Source: Flabesymbios commensalis | Taxonomy: Eukaryota > Annelida > Polychaeta > Terebellida > Flabelligeridae | Length of the DNA: 64,000 nucleotides | Assembly (NCBI GenBank): GCA_964017125.1 | Contig: OZ024915.1 | Location: 75,057,365 to 75,121,364 of the forward strand | Reading direction: 5' to 3' | Part shown: piece after piece, positions 1 to 9,639 of the stretch | How the letters are laid out: the number at the start of each line of letters is the position of its first letter | Numbering within the stretch: the first letter of the stretch is position 1 | Position numbers and translations under genes: made by a program | Notes under the pieces: generated by a model | Told to the model about the DNA's origin: nothing | The model's input: only the letters and a program-made list of their open reading frames with translations | The model's database searches: none

Positions 1-950
1 AGCTTTAGAGGGGTGTCTACGTGTTACACAATGTAGAGGGTGTGGTTGACTCAGCTTTAGAATGGTGTCTACACGTGTTACACAATATAGAGGGTGTGGT
101 TGACTCAGCTTTAGAGTGGTGTCTACACGTGTTACACAATGTAGAGGGTGTGGTTGACTCAGCTTTAGAGTGGTGTCTACACGTGTTACACAATATAGAG
201 GGTGTGGTTGACTCAGCTTTAGAGTGGTGTCTACACGTGTTACACAATATAGAGGGTGAGGTTGACTCAGCTTTAGAGTGGTGTCTACACGTGTTACACA
301 ATATAGAGGGTGTGGTTGACTCAGCTTTAGAGTGGTGTCTACACGTGTTACACAATATAGAGGGTGTGGTTGACTCAGCTTTAGAGTGGTGTCTACACGT
401 GTTACACAATATAGAGGGTGTGGTTGACTCAGCTTTAGAGTGGTGTCTACACGTGTTACACAATATAGAGGGTGTGGTTGACTCAGCTTTAGAGTGATGT
501 CTACGTGTTACGCAATATAGAGGGTGTGGTTGACTCAGCTTTAGAGTGGTGTCTACACGTGTTACACAATGTAGAGGGTCTGACTGACCCAGCTTTAGAG
601 TGGTGTCTACACGTGTTACACAATATAGAGGGTGTGGTTGACTCAGCTTTAGAGTGGTGTCTACACGTGTTACACAATATAGAGGGTGTGGTTGACTCAG
701 CTTTAGAGTGGTGTCTACACGTGTTACACAATATAGAGGGTGTGGTTGACTCAGCTTTAGAGTGGTGTCTACACGTGTTACACAATATAGAGGGTGTGGT
801 TGACTCAGCTTTAGAGTGGTGTCTACACGTGTTACACAATATAGAGGGTCTGACTGACCCAGCTTTAGAGGGATGTCTACGTGTTACGCAATATATAGCT
901 TTACAGGGGTGTCTCCACGGTTACACAATATAGAGGGTCTGAATGACTAG
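1..950. repeat. 54-bp minisatellite, about 17 units
   Basis: Head-to-tail units of 54 bp, each with the core GTCTACACGTGTTACACAAT followed by ATAGAGGGTGTGGTTGACTC. Because 54 is divisible by three, both strands stay open and translate as 18-residue repeats (plus strand LHNIEGVVDSALEWCLHV); I do not regard this as a gene. Variant units with GTCTGACTGACCC occur at 578-590 and 848-860, exactly five units apart, which suggests a higher-order duplication. The last units (870-950) are degraded. The array continues past the left edge of the window. Confidence 0.97.
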
Positions 951-1480
951 CTTCAGAGGGGTGTATCTATCCAATTGAGAAAAGTTGTCTACAGCTGTTA
1001 TGATTGGACTAGCAAAAAATTTCAACTTGCAAAATTTCATGGAAATTAGTTGAGAATTGAAGAGAAATCAGTGAAAAAATCTGAGGTGTAGCATATGTAC
1101 TAAGGCGACATACCCTGTCCACCGTTGTGCTGGCGGACGGTGAGGTAAATACTCGCCCTGAGTAGCCCCCAAACCCCCCTCCCCTCCCCCCCCCATGCAG
1201 TACCGGCCAGTATCTCATTGATATTCAGCTATGTGTCATGTGGCCTGCCAGTACTAAACCTCTACATGTGGAATGAATACATATTATACCAAACCAGGGA
1301 AAATGTCTGGTGTAGCGGAGCAGTTGGCTACACAATTGGAGGAAAATGCTACACAATATTATCTGACTGTGTTGGTGTAGCAGTTTTTGCATGGTGAGAA
1401 GTACCTTGGCACAAGCACGGCCCTGCTAAACTGATACATTTTTTTCGGGATTAAGTTATTCCCTGTAAGCAAGATTGCTG
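951..1480. other. No gene seen
   Basis: Non-repetitive sequence with a C-rich run near 1167-1195. I see no exon, hairpin family or tandem repeat here. Confidence 0.5.
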
Positions 1481-1925
1481 TAGCTATTGTCTGTCCGACG
1501 GTGGAGGATGGTCCAAAATGAAAGTTAGTTTTTTGGTATCCAGTCAGTCAATTCACAAGCGATTGTTACGAAATTTTGCATTATTATCTGATCATTTGAC
1601 AACAATCCTGAAAAATTCGCGAAATTCCATTCAGTATTTCAAAAGTTAGACCATTTGACATGTAACGCAATTCTGAGAATAAACCGGAATGGAAGTTAAT
1701 GGGTTTGTACATGTTATAAAGGAGCGTCATAAATAGACATATACTACATGTCAAATGGTCTAACTTTTGAACTATACAATATTTTACAATTTTCAGGATC
1801 GATGCCAAAAGACTAGAAAATAGGGTTCACAAAATTTCATAAAAATCGCTTGAGAATTGACTGACTGGATACCGAAAAGCTAACTTTCCTTTTGGACCAT
1901 CCTCCACCGTTGGACAGACTATAGC
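1481..1925. mobile_element. Foldback element, family J (copy 1)
   Basis: Terminal inverted repeats of about 75 bp: TGTCCGACGGTGGAGGATGG at the left is mirrored by CCATCCTCCACCGTTGGACA at the right. Inside is a second inverted pair, TTAGACCATTTGACATGTAA near 1645 and TACATGTCAAATGGTCTAAC near 1746. It has no coding capacity. The inner pair recurs near 56090 and 63830, so this is a dispersed non-autonomous DNA element. Confidence 0.8.
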
Positions 1926-1939
1926 ACCAGACTTTGACA

Positions 1940-2022
1940 CAATGCTCATTTAATGCTGGGTCAGCGTGAAAGACGATAGACCTACATTGAAAAAACATTG
2001 GTTCAACATCCTATGCTTACTG
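1940..2022. mobile_element. Foldback family A, decayed copy
   Basis: TTTAATGCTGGGTCAGCGTG, then GACGATAG, then ACATTGAAAAAACATTGGTT and CAACATCC...GCTTACTGG. This is the family A order of arm, GTC loop and arm, with a weakened left half. Confidence 0.6.
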
Positions 2023-2143
2023 GAAAATCTTTACACATGGAATGAATTGATGTTCATGGCAAGCAATGTTTGGTATCAAATTTAACAAATATCAGTAATT
2101 GTATCTGTTTTTTATGAAAGTTGAGGAAAAAAGCTTAGGAAAG

Positions 2144-2319
2144 GGAGTGAGTGAGTGAGTGAGTGAGTGAGTGAGTGAGTGAGTGAGTGAGTGAGTGAGT
2201 GAGTGAGTGAGTGAGTGAGTGAGTGAGTGAGTGAGTGAGTGAGTGAGTGAGTGAGTGAGTGAGTGAGTGAGTGAGTGAGTGAGTGAGTGAGTGAGTGAGT
2301 GAGTGAGTGAGTGAGTGAC
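2144..2319. repeat. (GAGT)n microsatellite
   Basis: About 43 uninterrupted GAGT units, followed by CCCTGACCCTGACC. The minus strand reads as a THSL repeat in all frames, which is a by-product of the 4-bp unit. Confidence 0.98.
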
Positions 2320-3085
2320 CCTGACCCTGACCACACTATATAAGGTATGGCTGAGGAGGTAACAGATCCCGACACATCTAGCTGGGAGCGGAAAACATGG
2401 TGACAGGATGAGATATCGGGGTCAGACAGGAGGTTAGAGGTCAGATATAGGAGTTGGACAGAGGTCACAGATGATGGGAAAAGGTCATAAGGTCATAGAG
2501 GATGAAGAAAAAAAAAGAAAATAAGTCTGTTTTAGTCATTTATGGACACAAATATGGACTTGTTTGGTCTGGTTTAGCTGAAACTTGGTTTAAACCAAAC
2601 CAGTGGTTTAAAACAATTCGTACTAAAAAGTGTGGGTAATCCGTGGTTTCAACTAGCCCACGATTTAAATTTAATTCACGAGATGTGTCAACTAAATTAT
2701 GCTTTTAAACTTGGAATGAGTTCCCATAATTATGGGGACATTAGTGAAGTTATAAATAATGGCAATATAGGCACTGGTCAAATACACACGGGTTTCTACG
2801 AATGCACACTGCTGTCAAAAATAAACATCAATGTCATTAAAACGTCGTCTTTATTATCACACACATCAGTTACGTCGCCTTGAGGACGCATGTCTGGCTG
2901 TGGTCCCACCTGGACGGAGAATATTGAACGGCTCAATATGCGTGTAAATATTACGATTATCGACAAGAGACGACTCGGCCTCCTTTAACACATTGTGTGA
3001 AGGGGCCTATCTGATTTTCTGACGGGAGTGCTGCTTTAAATGACAACATTTCCGTTATTTGCAGGTGATTCAATGAAAGCATCCA
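2320..3085. other. No gene seen
   Basis: Purine-rich around 2380-2520, otherwise unremarkable unique sequence. A short open frame at 2632-2883 has no recognisable motif or splice context. Confidence 0.5.
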
Positions 3086-3086
3086 A

Positions 3087-3180
3087 CACAAAACGTTGGC
3101 TACCTGTTGGCTTAGCGTTGGGCCAGCGTCGCAGACGGTGGCCCGACATCAAGAAAACACAGGAGTAGTGTCTATGTCCA
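3087..3180. mobile_element. Foldback family A copy
   Basis: Core GTTGGGCCAGCGTCGCAGAC followed by GGTGGCCCGACAT; the right arm decays beyond that. First of three copies within 370 bp. Confidence 0.7.
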
Positions 3181-3241
3181 GTCTGTGGTCGATAGTCGTA
3201 TGCGGAGCTGTGTGGAACATAAATAGGGACTGGGATACGGC

Positions 3242-3345
3242 TAACACGAGACATTGTATCAATGTTGTTTCAATATTCGGCCAGCGTTACAGACGATGGG
3301 CCAGCATTAAATCAGCATTAGGTCAATGTATTGCGTTTGATGGTT
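3242..3345. mobile_element. Foldback family A copy
   Basis: Begins AACACGAGACATTGTATCAA, has the core GGCCAGCGTTACAGACGATG and ends near TTGCGTTTGATGG. Both arms are recognisable. Confidence 0.8.
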
Positions 3346-3351
3346 CAATAA

Positions 3352-3455
3352 ATACGACACGATGACCAATGCTGGTTTAATGTCGGGCCATCGTCTGCGA
3401 CGCTGGCCCGACATTATACCGGCATTGGGCTAATGTCTGGTGTTTGTTGAGTGGC
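3352..3455. mobile_element. Foldback family A, good copy
   Basis: Arms GCTGGTTTAATGTCGGGCCA and TGGCCCGACATTATACCGGC pair closely around the loop TCGTCTGCGACGC. The stem carries TCGGG/CCCGA where most copies have TTGGG/CCCAA, so the variant is present in both arms. Confidence 0.88.
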
Positions 3456-3552
3456 TCACAGCTCAGTCTGTGTGGACAACAGATAATAGAAAAAGGAAAC
3501 ATTGATCAGATGGTTGGCGGTGGAGACAGAAAATCCGCTGGCTGGAGGCCAT

Positions 3553-3555
3553 GGA

Positions 3556-3602
<47 letters not shown>
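3553..3602. repeat. (GGCA)n microsatellite
   Basis: About 12 tandem GGCA units ending in GGCTGGCG. Confidence 0.95.
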
Positions 3603-4245
3603 CTGGCGAACCAGCCATTTTGCCAAATGAACGAACAAACGAGCGAACAAGCAAACAGACCCGCCGATCGACTAACCAACCAACCAGCCAGCCAACCAAA
3701 CACCAACCGGTTGAACAGTGAACCAACCAACCGACCCGTAAAATAGCAAGGCAGCCGATCAAACAGCTAAACAACTACATCAACCAAAATTCCAAGTAGA
3801 CAGAATTGTCAATCAATCCCCAAAAAAGTTAACGATCAACCAATCAATCAATCAGTCACGTAGCCAATCAGTCAGCCAGCTATACAGTCAGCCAACCAAT
3901 CAACCAGTCAGTCAGCTCGGCCACCAGCCAGCCAAAGAGCCAATCAGTCAGCTAGCCATACCCTGCAAGCTCGCTAAACAGTCAGCCAGCAAGGCGTCCA
4001 GCCAGAAATGCAACCAACCAGTCAGCCTTTCAAAAATGCAACCAGACAATACACTAAACAGCTAACAAATCAACTAGCCAAACAAGCAGTACACCAGCTA
4101 ACCAAATCAATCAGCCAACAGGCAACCAGGCAGCAAGGAGTATCCAGCCATCCAGCTAGCCAATCAACCAACCAGACAGCCAGACAGACAGTCGTTCAGT
4201 TAGGCACCCAGTCAGTCTGTAAGATGAGCTACAGAGACAATAGTA
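3603..4245. repeat. Cryptic simple sequence rich in CAAC/CAGC
   Basis: About 640 bp dominated by imperfect AACCAACCAGCC-like words with no fixed period. It looks like an old, scrambled tetranucleotide array continuous with the GGCA array before it. A weaker stretch of the same type lies at 56985-57150. Confidence 0.8.
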
Positions 4246-4361
4246 CCGCAGGGCATGTCACAAACGCCGCAGAAAAAGACTGAAAAAACACACCACTCCC
4301 CTCCCCAGACCCTCCTCACCCCCCCCCCCTACAGGCCCAGAATTCGCGATCCATCCCATTC

Positions 4362-4436
4362 CAGCTGGGATAACGTTGTGCAAATGTTGGCCCAACGTCT
4401 GAGACTTTGGGCCAACATTCAAACAACGTTTTGCTA
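4362..4436. mobile_element. Foldback family A copy
   Basis: AACGTTGTGCAAATGTTGGC, loop CCAACGTCTGAGACTTTG, then GGCCAACATTCAAACAACGT. This belongs to a subfamily whose outer stem reads AACGTTGT/ACAACGTT. Confidence 0.8.
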
Positions 4437-4599
4437 ATAACTATGTCCTCGTTATTTTCTGCACTCTCGCCCTCATACACTCTTTCCAAGATTTGACACG
4501 TTTGTCTAGATTTTATTGTTATTGCCAGCGTAAAGATTGCCGACGTGACCTGATTGGTTAATATAATCACGTGACATCATTGATTATAACATTCGGCGA

Positions 4600-5434
4600 C
4601 ACAATGCTCCGACAGCAATATCCACCCAAGACCGTATGTGACCCAGACAAACGGTATAAATGACATCTTCTAACCTTATATAAACCGCGGGTAGTGATAT
4701 AAAGCGCACCCTTAAAAACACCGTATAAATAGCATATACTGCTCAAGAACACAAAAATATCCACAAATGAGAGTATGTCACCAAGAAAGAAAGGTATAAA
4801 TGCCATCTTTTTAGCTTATATAAACCGCGGGTAGTGATATCGAGCACACCATTTTAAATATCAGATACACCGTATAAATAGCATATACTGCTCATGAACA
4901 CAAAAATATACACAAATGAGAGTATGTCACCAAGAAAAAACGGTATAAATGCCATCTTCTAACCTTATATAAACCGCGGGTAGTGATATAAAGCGCACCC
5001 ATATAAACCCCAGAATACACCGTATTAAAAGCATATACTGCTCGAGAACAAAAATAAATCCACAAATGAGAGTATGTCGCCAAGAAAAAACGGTATAAAT
5101 GCTATCTCCTAACCTTATATAAACTGCGGGTAGTGATAAAAAGCGAACCCTTATACACCCCAGAATACACCTTATAAATAACATATACTGCTCGAGAACA
5201 CAAAAATATCCACAAATGAGAGTATGTCACCAAGAGAAAACGGTGTGAATGCCATCTCCTGACCTTATACAAACCGCGGGTAGTGATATAAAGCGCACCC
5301 TTATACACCACATAATACACCGTATAAATAGCATATACTGCTCGAGAACACAAAAATATCCACAAATTAGAGTAGGCCCTATATATGTCACAAAGAAAAA
5401 ACGGTGTAAATACCATCACCTAACCTTATATAAA
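4600..5434. repeat. 150-bp satellite, first block
   Basis: About 5.5 units of 149-150 bp. Marker words recur at the same spacing: GAGAGTATGTCACCAAG, CCTTATATAAACCGCGGGTA and GCATATACTGCTCGAGAAC (4741, 4890, 5040, 5190, 5340). Units differ by scattered substitutions. The block is interrupted at its right end by a SINE and resumes afterwards. Confidence 0.93.
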
Positions 5435-5749
5435 TGAAATGAAATGAATCGGGCTTTATGCCACCTTTGTGCACATATAGGCTAAACTGGGCCAGGAGAA
5501 CCTCCTGAGGATGGTGAGATGATTTGAGGTGACAATGTCCTCCAGACACAGGATTCGAAATTCGAGCCCTGGCGGTCTGAGGCCGAGCACGCTACCTCTC
5601 GGTCACGGAGGCTCCCCACAATACTGACTTTCACACGTGGATGGGGAAGAAATTGTTTCTGTTCCTTTCAAACCGCCGAGACCGGGAACCGAACCCCGAA
5701 CTCTGGCGTGAAAGGCAGCGGTGCTAACCACTACCCTAGGACCCCCGCC
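5435..5749 (-). mobile_element. Dimeric tRNA-like SINE, full-length insertion
   Basis: Read on the minus strand, the element begins GGGTCCTAGGGTAGTGGTTA (A-box-like) with a B-box-like GGGGTTCGGTTCCC. A second tRNA-like unit follows, with CCGTGACCGAGAGGTAGCGT and GGGCTCGAATTTCGAATCC. The body is unique and the tail is of CATTT type, next to 5435. The same 18-bp word, CACCTAACCTTATATAAA, lies immediately outside both ends (5417-5434 and 5750-5767): the target duplication expected of LINE-driven insertion. A second copy is at 7410-7680. The two-headed layout is inferred from box-like motifs; tRNA folding was not computed. Confidence 0.85.
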
Positions 5750-6020
5750 CACCTAACCTTATATAAACCGCGGGTAGTGATTTAAAACGCACCCTTAAAA
5801 ACCCCAGAATACACCGCATAAATAGCATATACTGCTCGAGAACACAAAACTATCCACAAATGAGAGTATGTCACCAAGAAAAAACGATATAAATGCCATC
5901 TCCTAACCTTATATAAACCGCGGGTAGTGATATAAAGCGCACCCATATAAACCCCCAGAAAAAGCATTTCCATATCATAACCTTAAAAACCGCGGCTAGT
6001 AATATAAACCGCACCCGCAT
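5750..6020. repeat. 150-bp satellite, second block
   Basis: The satellite resumes after the SINE for about 1.7 units and then decays (TAAAAACCGCGGCTAGTAAT near 5980). Before the SINE inserted, this block and the one ending at 5434 were one array. Confidence 0.92.
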
Positions 6021-6104
6021 TGTTGTGCTTTGCGGGCCAAGCAATGAAACAGATATGGCGAGGCCAACAAAACGAACGCTGAGGTTGGGATTGGCCCCTA
6101 GAAT

Positions 6105-6352
6105 GTCAGATCTTGACCGTTTCAGCGCGTGGACTGTCCTTATACGTCAGAATCTGACGTCTAAACGTCAGATTCTGACGTATAAAGACGGTCCCCGCAC
6201 TGAAAGAATTAAAATATTTCCATAACATAGGTATTCGAATGAAGCGGAAAGAGGTAACTAAGACATTTACAATGATTTCAAATTTAAAAAAATTAGTATT
6301 CGAGGTTTATCAGTGTTTATACAAAAGTATTTTCGTGTTGCAAGGATTAACA
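6105..6352 (+). mobile_element. TTAA foldback family D copy
   Basis: Hairpin GACGTCTAAACGTCAGATTC region at the left end, then the body words TAGGTATTCGAATGAAGCGG and AACTAAGACATTTACAATGA, then TTGCAAGGATTAAC. Family D consists of this hairpin plus a body of about 150 bp with TTAACCCTTACAGCGC-like ends. Confidence 0.82.
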
Positions 6353-6850
6353 TGAATTATTGTAATGTCATGATGTGAAACGGTGGATCCGGAATGTAGG
6401 AAAAGAGAGTGGTTATTGAGATTTCCAATGTCAATAAATGATCATGCATGCTTGATTTGTATGTTATGAAAAAGCCCACAATTTTCTGTGAATAACCCAC
6501 GTGATTTGATTTGATTTCGAAATGACCAGCTGAAATGTCCAGGTTTCACTCCATACATTAATAACACAGTCAAGCTTTGTGTTGAGATTCCTAAGTGATA
6601 CTAACTAGCCACGTGATCGGTCATCGCGTCCAAATCACGTTGTCAGGTCTCGTTCAGGTCAGAGGTCAACTATTGTACTGTTGTAGACGGCCGTGCTAAA
6701 TTATCTCATAGCCGTACATATAGTTATAAAATGCACTCGAACAAAAGGTCGCAGAACTGGTTCACATGTTTTACTGACAGAGCGCATAAAACAATATTCT
6801 GTTAGCTATCTCAGCATAATTTGCTATGTTATAGGTCTACAGCAAATATA
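6353..6850. other. No gene seen
   Basis: AT-rich unique sequence with no coding, tandem or foldback signal that I can support. Confidence 0.5.
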
Positions 6851-6854
6851 AATG

Positions 6855-7104
6855 TTTAACCCTTTAAACCCTCACGATGCATTAAATCATCATTTTACAT
6901 CTCAAAACAGACTCAATTTTCTTACAACTGACGGTTTTAGGAGGAAAATTTTCATGAAACTGGTTTACCAATACATGGTAACTTTCTTAAATTTTTCACC
7001 ACTTCAAGTCATCTTCATCCACTACAAGTCAAGAATTGCGATAGCAATTCGCGGCTTGTAGTGGATGAAGATGACAATGGTAAACTCAGGCTTGATAGGG
7101 TCAA
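6855..7104 (+). mobile_element. TTAA foldback family C copy
   Basis: Starts TTAACCCTTTAAACCCTCAC and ends near AGGCTTGATAGGGTCAA. Contains CACGATGCATTAAATCATCA, TGGTTTACCAATACATGG and the hairpin ACTACAAGTCAAGAATTGCG / CGCGGCTTGTAGTGGATGAA. Non-coding. A family D fragment abuts its right end. Confidence 0.88.
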
Positions 7105-7181
7105 TACTTTTAGTGCGGGGATTGACTACAGACGTCAGATTCTGACATCAAAAGCTGATCCTCGGGCCGAGAGGGTTAAGG
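7105..7181. mobile_element. Family D hairpin fragment
   Basis: TTTTAGTGCGGGGATTGACT, then CGTCAGATTCTGACATC, then CGGGCCGAGAGGGTTAA. Only the hairpin end is present, directly next to the family C copy. Confidence 0.65.
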
Positions 7182-7275
7182 TTGAATTTTCAGGTATAAC
7201 AAATAACGCTAATCAACACATAATCAATTTATCTTCTTTTGTGATGAAGGAGGAATTACTTCTAATTCGCTCCCT

Positions 7276-7337
7276 TGGATATGGAAGGGTGTATCTGCCA
7301 CTTGGCAAAGTGGCAGATACACCCATTCATATCTAAG
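7276..7337. mobile_element. 62-bp hairpin, family M
   Basis: TTGGATATGGAAGGGTGTAT, then CTGCCACTTGGCAAAGTGGC, then AGATACACCCATTCATATCT: one nearly perfect foldback. A sister copy is at 49443-49503. Confidence 0.85.
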
Positions 7338-7409
7338 GGGACGTAATGTGCATGATGTGTGGCTTTGTAATGGTCCTTGTTCAACATGGCTGGAACAGAA
7401 CATGAAGTT

Positions 7410-7680
7410 GGAAATGAAATGAATCAGGCTTTAGGCCACCGTTGTGCACATATAGGCTAAACTGGGCCAGGAGAAGATCCTAAGGATGGGGAGATGATTG
7501 AGATGACACTGTCTTCCAGACACAGGATTCGAAATTCACGAGCACGCTACCTCTCGGTCACGGAGGCTCCCCACAATACTGACTTTCACACGTGGATGGG
7601 GAAGAAACATTTTTGTCTCTTTGAAACCGCCGATACCGGGAACCGAACCCCGAAATCTGGCTGAAAGGCAGCTTGAAGCT
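7410..7680 (-). mobile_element. Dimeric tRNA-like SINE, shortened copy
   Basis: Matches 5435-5749 along the body, including GGCTAAACTGGGCCAGGAG, CTACCTCTCGGTCACGGAGG and CCGGGAACCGAACCCCGAA. It lacks the outer part of the first tRNA-like head (5' truncated at about 7674) and about 20 bp around the second B box. The flanks CATGAAGTTGGA and CTTGAAGCTGGA may be a decayed target duplication. Likely older than the copy at 5435. Confidence 0.82.
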
Positions 7681-8048
7681 GGAGGTTTCAACCACAGATA
7701 GTGCTCGATCAAAATCGTGAAGACTTTCCTTTGGGCGGCCATATCTTGGCCTCGATCAATCAGGTCGATGAAACCCTAGTCATATTTATTGAAAACAGCA
7801 ACATTTCACCTACCGTATAATCATATACTCATCGCATACTCAGCATATTTGTTGCAACGTCATTAAAAAGTTATGTCCATTTTTCGGACCTCCTGGAGAT
7901 CGCTCTCAGTCACCAACATGTTGAAAAAAAATCCCCGGTAAAACGAATATAGCAATTCGTGGGCTCGTCCACGGCTATATCGATTGACTGTAAAAGTAAT
8001 AGTAGGATCTCTTATGACGAAAGGTATTTTCTGAGGGTGATTAGACCA
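7681..8048. other. Dispersed repeat piece
   Basis: Between 7856 and 7972 the words AAAAAGTTATGTCCATTTTT, CGGTAAAACGAATATAGCAA and GGGCTCGTCCACGGC match the flank and unit of the 31-bp minisatellite at 51945-52803. This is a single-copy relative of that array. The remainder shows nothing. Confidence 0.6.
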
Positions 8049-8176
8049 CCTATTCTGTTTGGTTGGGGTCTTCTTAATTTGCGAAATCATATGTTTCCAA
8101 ATTTAAAAAAAAAGAAAATTTGGGAGCTTTGGAAACATTATTTCGCAAATTAGAGATATTGATAAAACAGAATATG
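8049..8176. mobile_element. Foldback, about 128 bp
   Basis: CCTATTCTGTTT and TAATTTGCGAAATCATATGT plus TTCCAAATTT at the left are mirrored by TTTGGAAACATTATTTCGCA and AAACAGAATATG at the right, around an A-rich centre. I have not matched it to another family in this window. Confidence 0.7.
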
Positions 8177-8274
8177 TGATCAAATCGCCCCCTCTAAAAA
8201 TACCCAGGCATTTTTGGGGGCATAAGGAATCCTACTATACCATCTAACCCTAGTGAACCCCTTGAACTATTAAA

Positions 8275-8345
8275 TTTACATTTCCAGTCACTTTAAGTTG
8301 TGTCTCGCTACCGCGATCCACAACTTCGAGTGACTGAAAAATTGT
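8275..8345. mobile_element. Family E hairpin
   Basis: TCCAGTCACTTTAAGTTGTG, CTCGCTACCGCGATCCACAA and CTTCGAGTGACTGAAAAATT form the family E stem. The TTAA ends are not obvious in this copy. Confidence 0.7.
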
Positions 8346-9220
8346 CGCATTTGGAAAATTACGTCATATTGTATTCCAGTTACACAGATTTAGGCTTTTT
8401 TCACATCTGTATATAGAATGTCTGTCCATTGGTACAGTTCTGGAGGGGTTTCATTGGCCAGTAGTAGTGAAAGGGTAAAGATAACATATCAAAATATCAG
8501 GGGTTTTTTTCTTGTGAGTTCTAGAACAATTTTTTTCGAAAAAACTAATAACCCACCCCCCTCCAGAAAACATGTGTGACACGAGTGCACATAACTTCAA
8601 GAAAGGTGATGCTGGGTTCTAATAGAAATGCATTGTATTATGCTTTTCTGGTACTATGTCTATCCAAATATATGGGTTTTAAAATGTATAAGTAGACTAC
8701 TAGACGTATGTGATCTTGTGATGTTTTTAAAAAATATTATAATTTAATTATTACAAATAATGATTTTAAGTAAATATACAGCTCTCTATGAAGTGTTGAT
8801 ATGGTTGATATGTAGGCCAAATGTCCAATACATTGGTATTGTAGGGTTGAATCCTCGATAATATAAAGTAGAAGAAACGACCAAGGTGACCACTAGACTA
8901 GTGTCTAGCCAATATTTATGACGTTTATATTGAGGACGTCATAAGTACTGTCAAATTACATTGAGTTGATGTCTAGGTTGCCATGGTGAATATGAATGTG
9001 TGTGATGTTTAGTTAGCAACTTGATACCATGTGGCCATCCCACCAGAAATCTTAAATATTATTTTAACTTTCTCTTATTTGACTTAAAAAAGTTAGGTTA
9101 ATCAAATTTTAGGAATTTTAGTGGTTCTGAATGTCACCAGGTATTGACCATACATATTTTAATTTTTTTTTCGATGACTTAAAAACTAAATACTGTATTT
9201 AGTAAAAAAAATCTGCTTAC
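8346..9220. other. No gene seen; possible intron
   Basis: AT-rich unique sequence. If the minus-strand exon at 9221-9372 is real, its following intron begins here (donor GTAAGC read leftwards from 9220). Confidence 0.4.
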
Positions 9221-9372
9221 TGTCAAGTTTCTCTTCCTCAGGTGCTTCATTTATAGCCAATGTGAGCTGCAGCAGCAGCAGCATCACTGCCGTCACCCAT
9301 AGCAACCGCATCCTCAGCACTGATGTGGTTCTCATCCGCTGCAAAGATGCCAAAGCTCCTCTGTCCACTATT
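9221..9372 (-). CDS. Candidate first coding exon with signal peptide, host gene
   Basis: On the minus strand a pyrimidine-rich acceptor, TTGTTTTGTGATTACAG, ends at 9373. The exon then runs to 9221, where CTTGACA meets the donor GTAAGC. The first ATG is at 9335, giving 38 codons plus one base (a phase 1 donor); a second ATG is at 9311. The peptide has basic residues, then LLWVTAVMLLLLQLTLA, a hydrophobic stretch of 17 residues, and then the acidic INEAPEEEKLD, which is the layout of a secretory signal peptide. The part of the exon before 9335 would be 5' UTR. The next exons would lie at lower coordinates, but I could not find them. The gene family is not recognised. A chance hydrophobic frame remains possible. 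Confidence 0.5.
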
Positions 9373-9477
9373 CTGTAATCACAAAACAACACCATAAGAA
9401 CATATCACTGGATGTCAACAGCACCACAGCATGGCAAATCTACCTTGAGCGAGTTGCATCTTACCAAGCATTCGTCA

Positions 9478-9634
9478 TGAATGTCTTAGTTAGCTGTTTC
9501 TGCGTCATTTAAATACCTGTTTCATGGGTCTAAGAACATTATAAATATATTATTTCTTTCAGCGAGGGGATCGACTTTAGACGTCAGGTTCTGACGTCTA
9601 AAGTCCATTCCCGCGTTGTAAGGCTTAAAGAGGA
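9478..9634 (-). mobile_element. TTAA foldback family D copy, partial
   Basis: Body words ATGTCTTAGTTAGCTGTTTC and ATTTAAATACCTGTTTCATG, then the hairpin GACGTCAGGTTCTGACGTCT flanked by GATCGACTTTA and AAAGTCCATTC. The outer left end is missing. Confidence 0.8.
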
Positions 9635-9639
9635 TAGAA

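Noticed and set aside
17-933. Repeat-protein genes on both strands
   Set aside because: Produced by a 54-bp unit without stop codons. Both strands are open at once and no other coding evidence exists.
2092-2468. Long minus-strand open frames of THSL repeats
   Set aside because: They are the translation of the (GAGT)n microsatellite, open in all frames; the same holds at 13104-13604. No start context, splice sites or unique sequence supports a gene.
3463-3774. Cysteine/proline-rich minus-strand proteins
   Set aside because: Translation of the GGCA array and the neighbouring CAAC/CAGC simple sequence.
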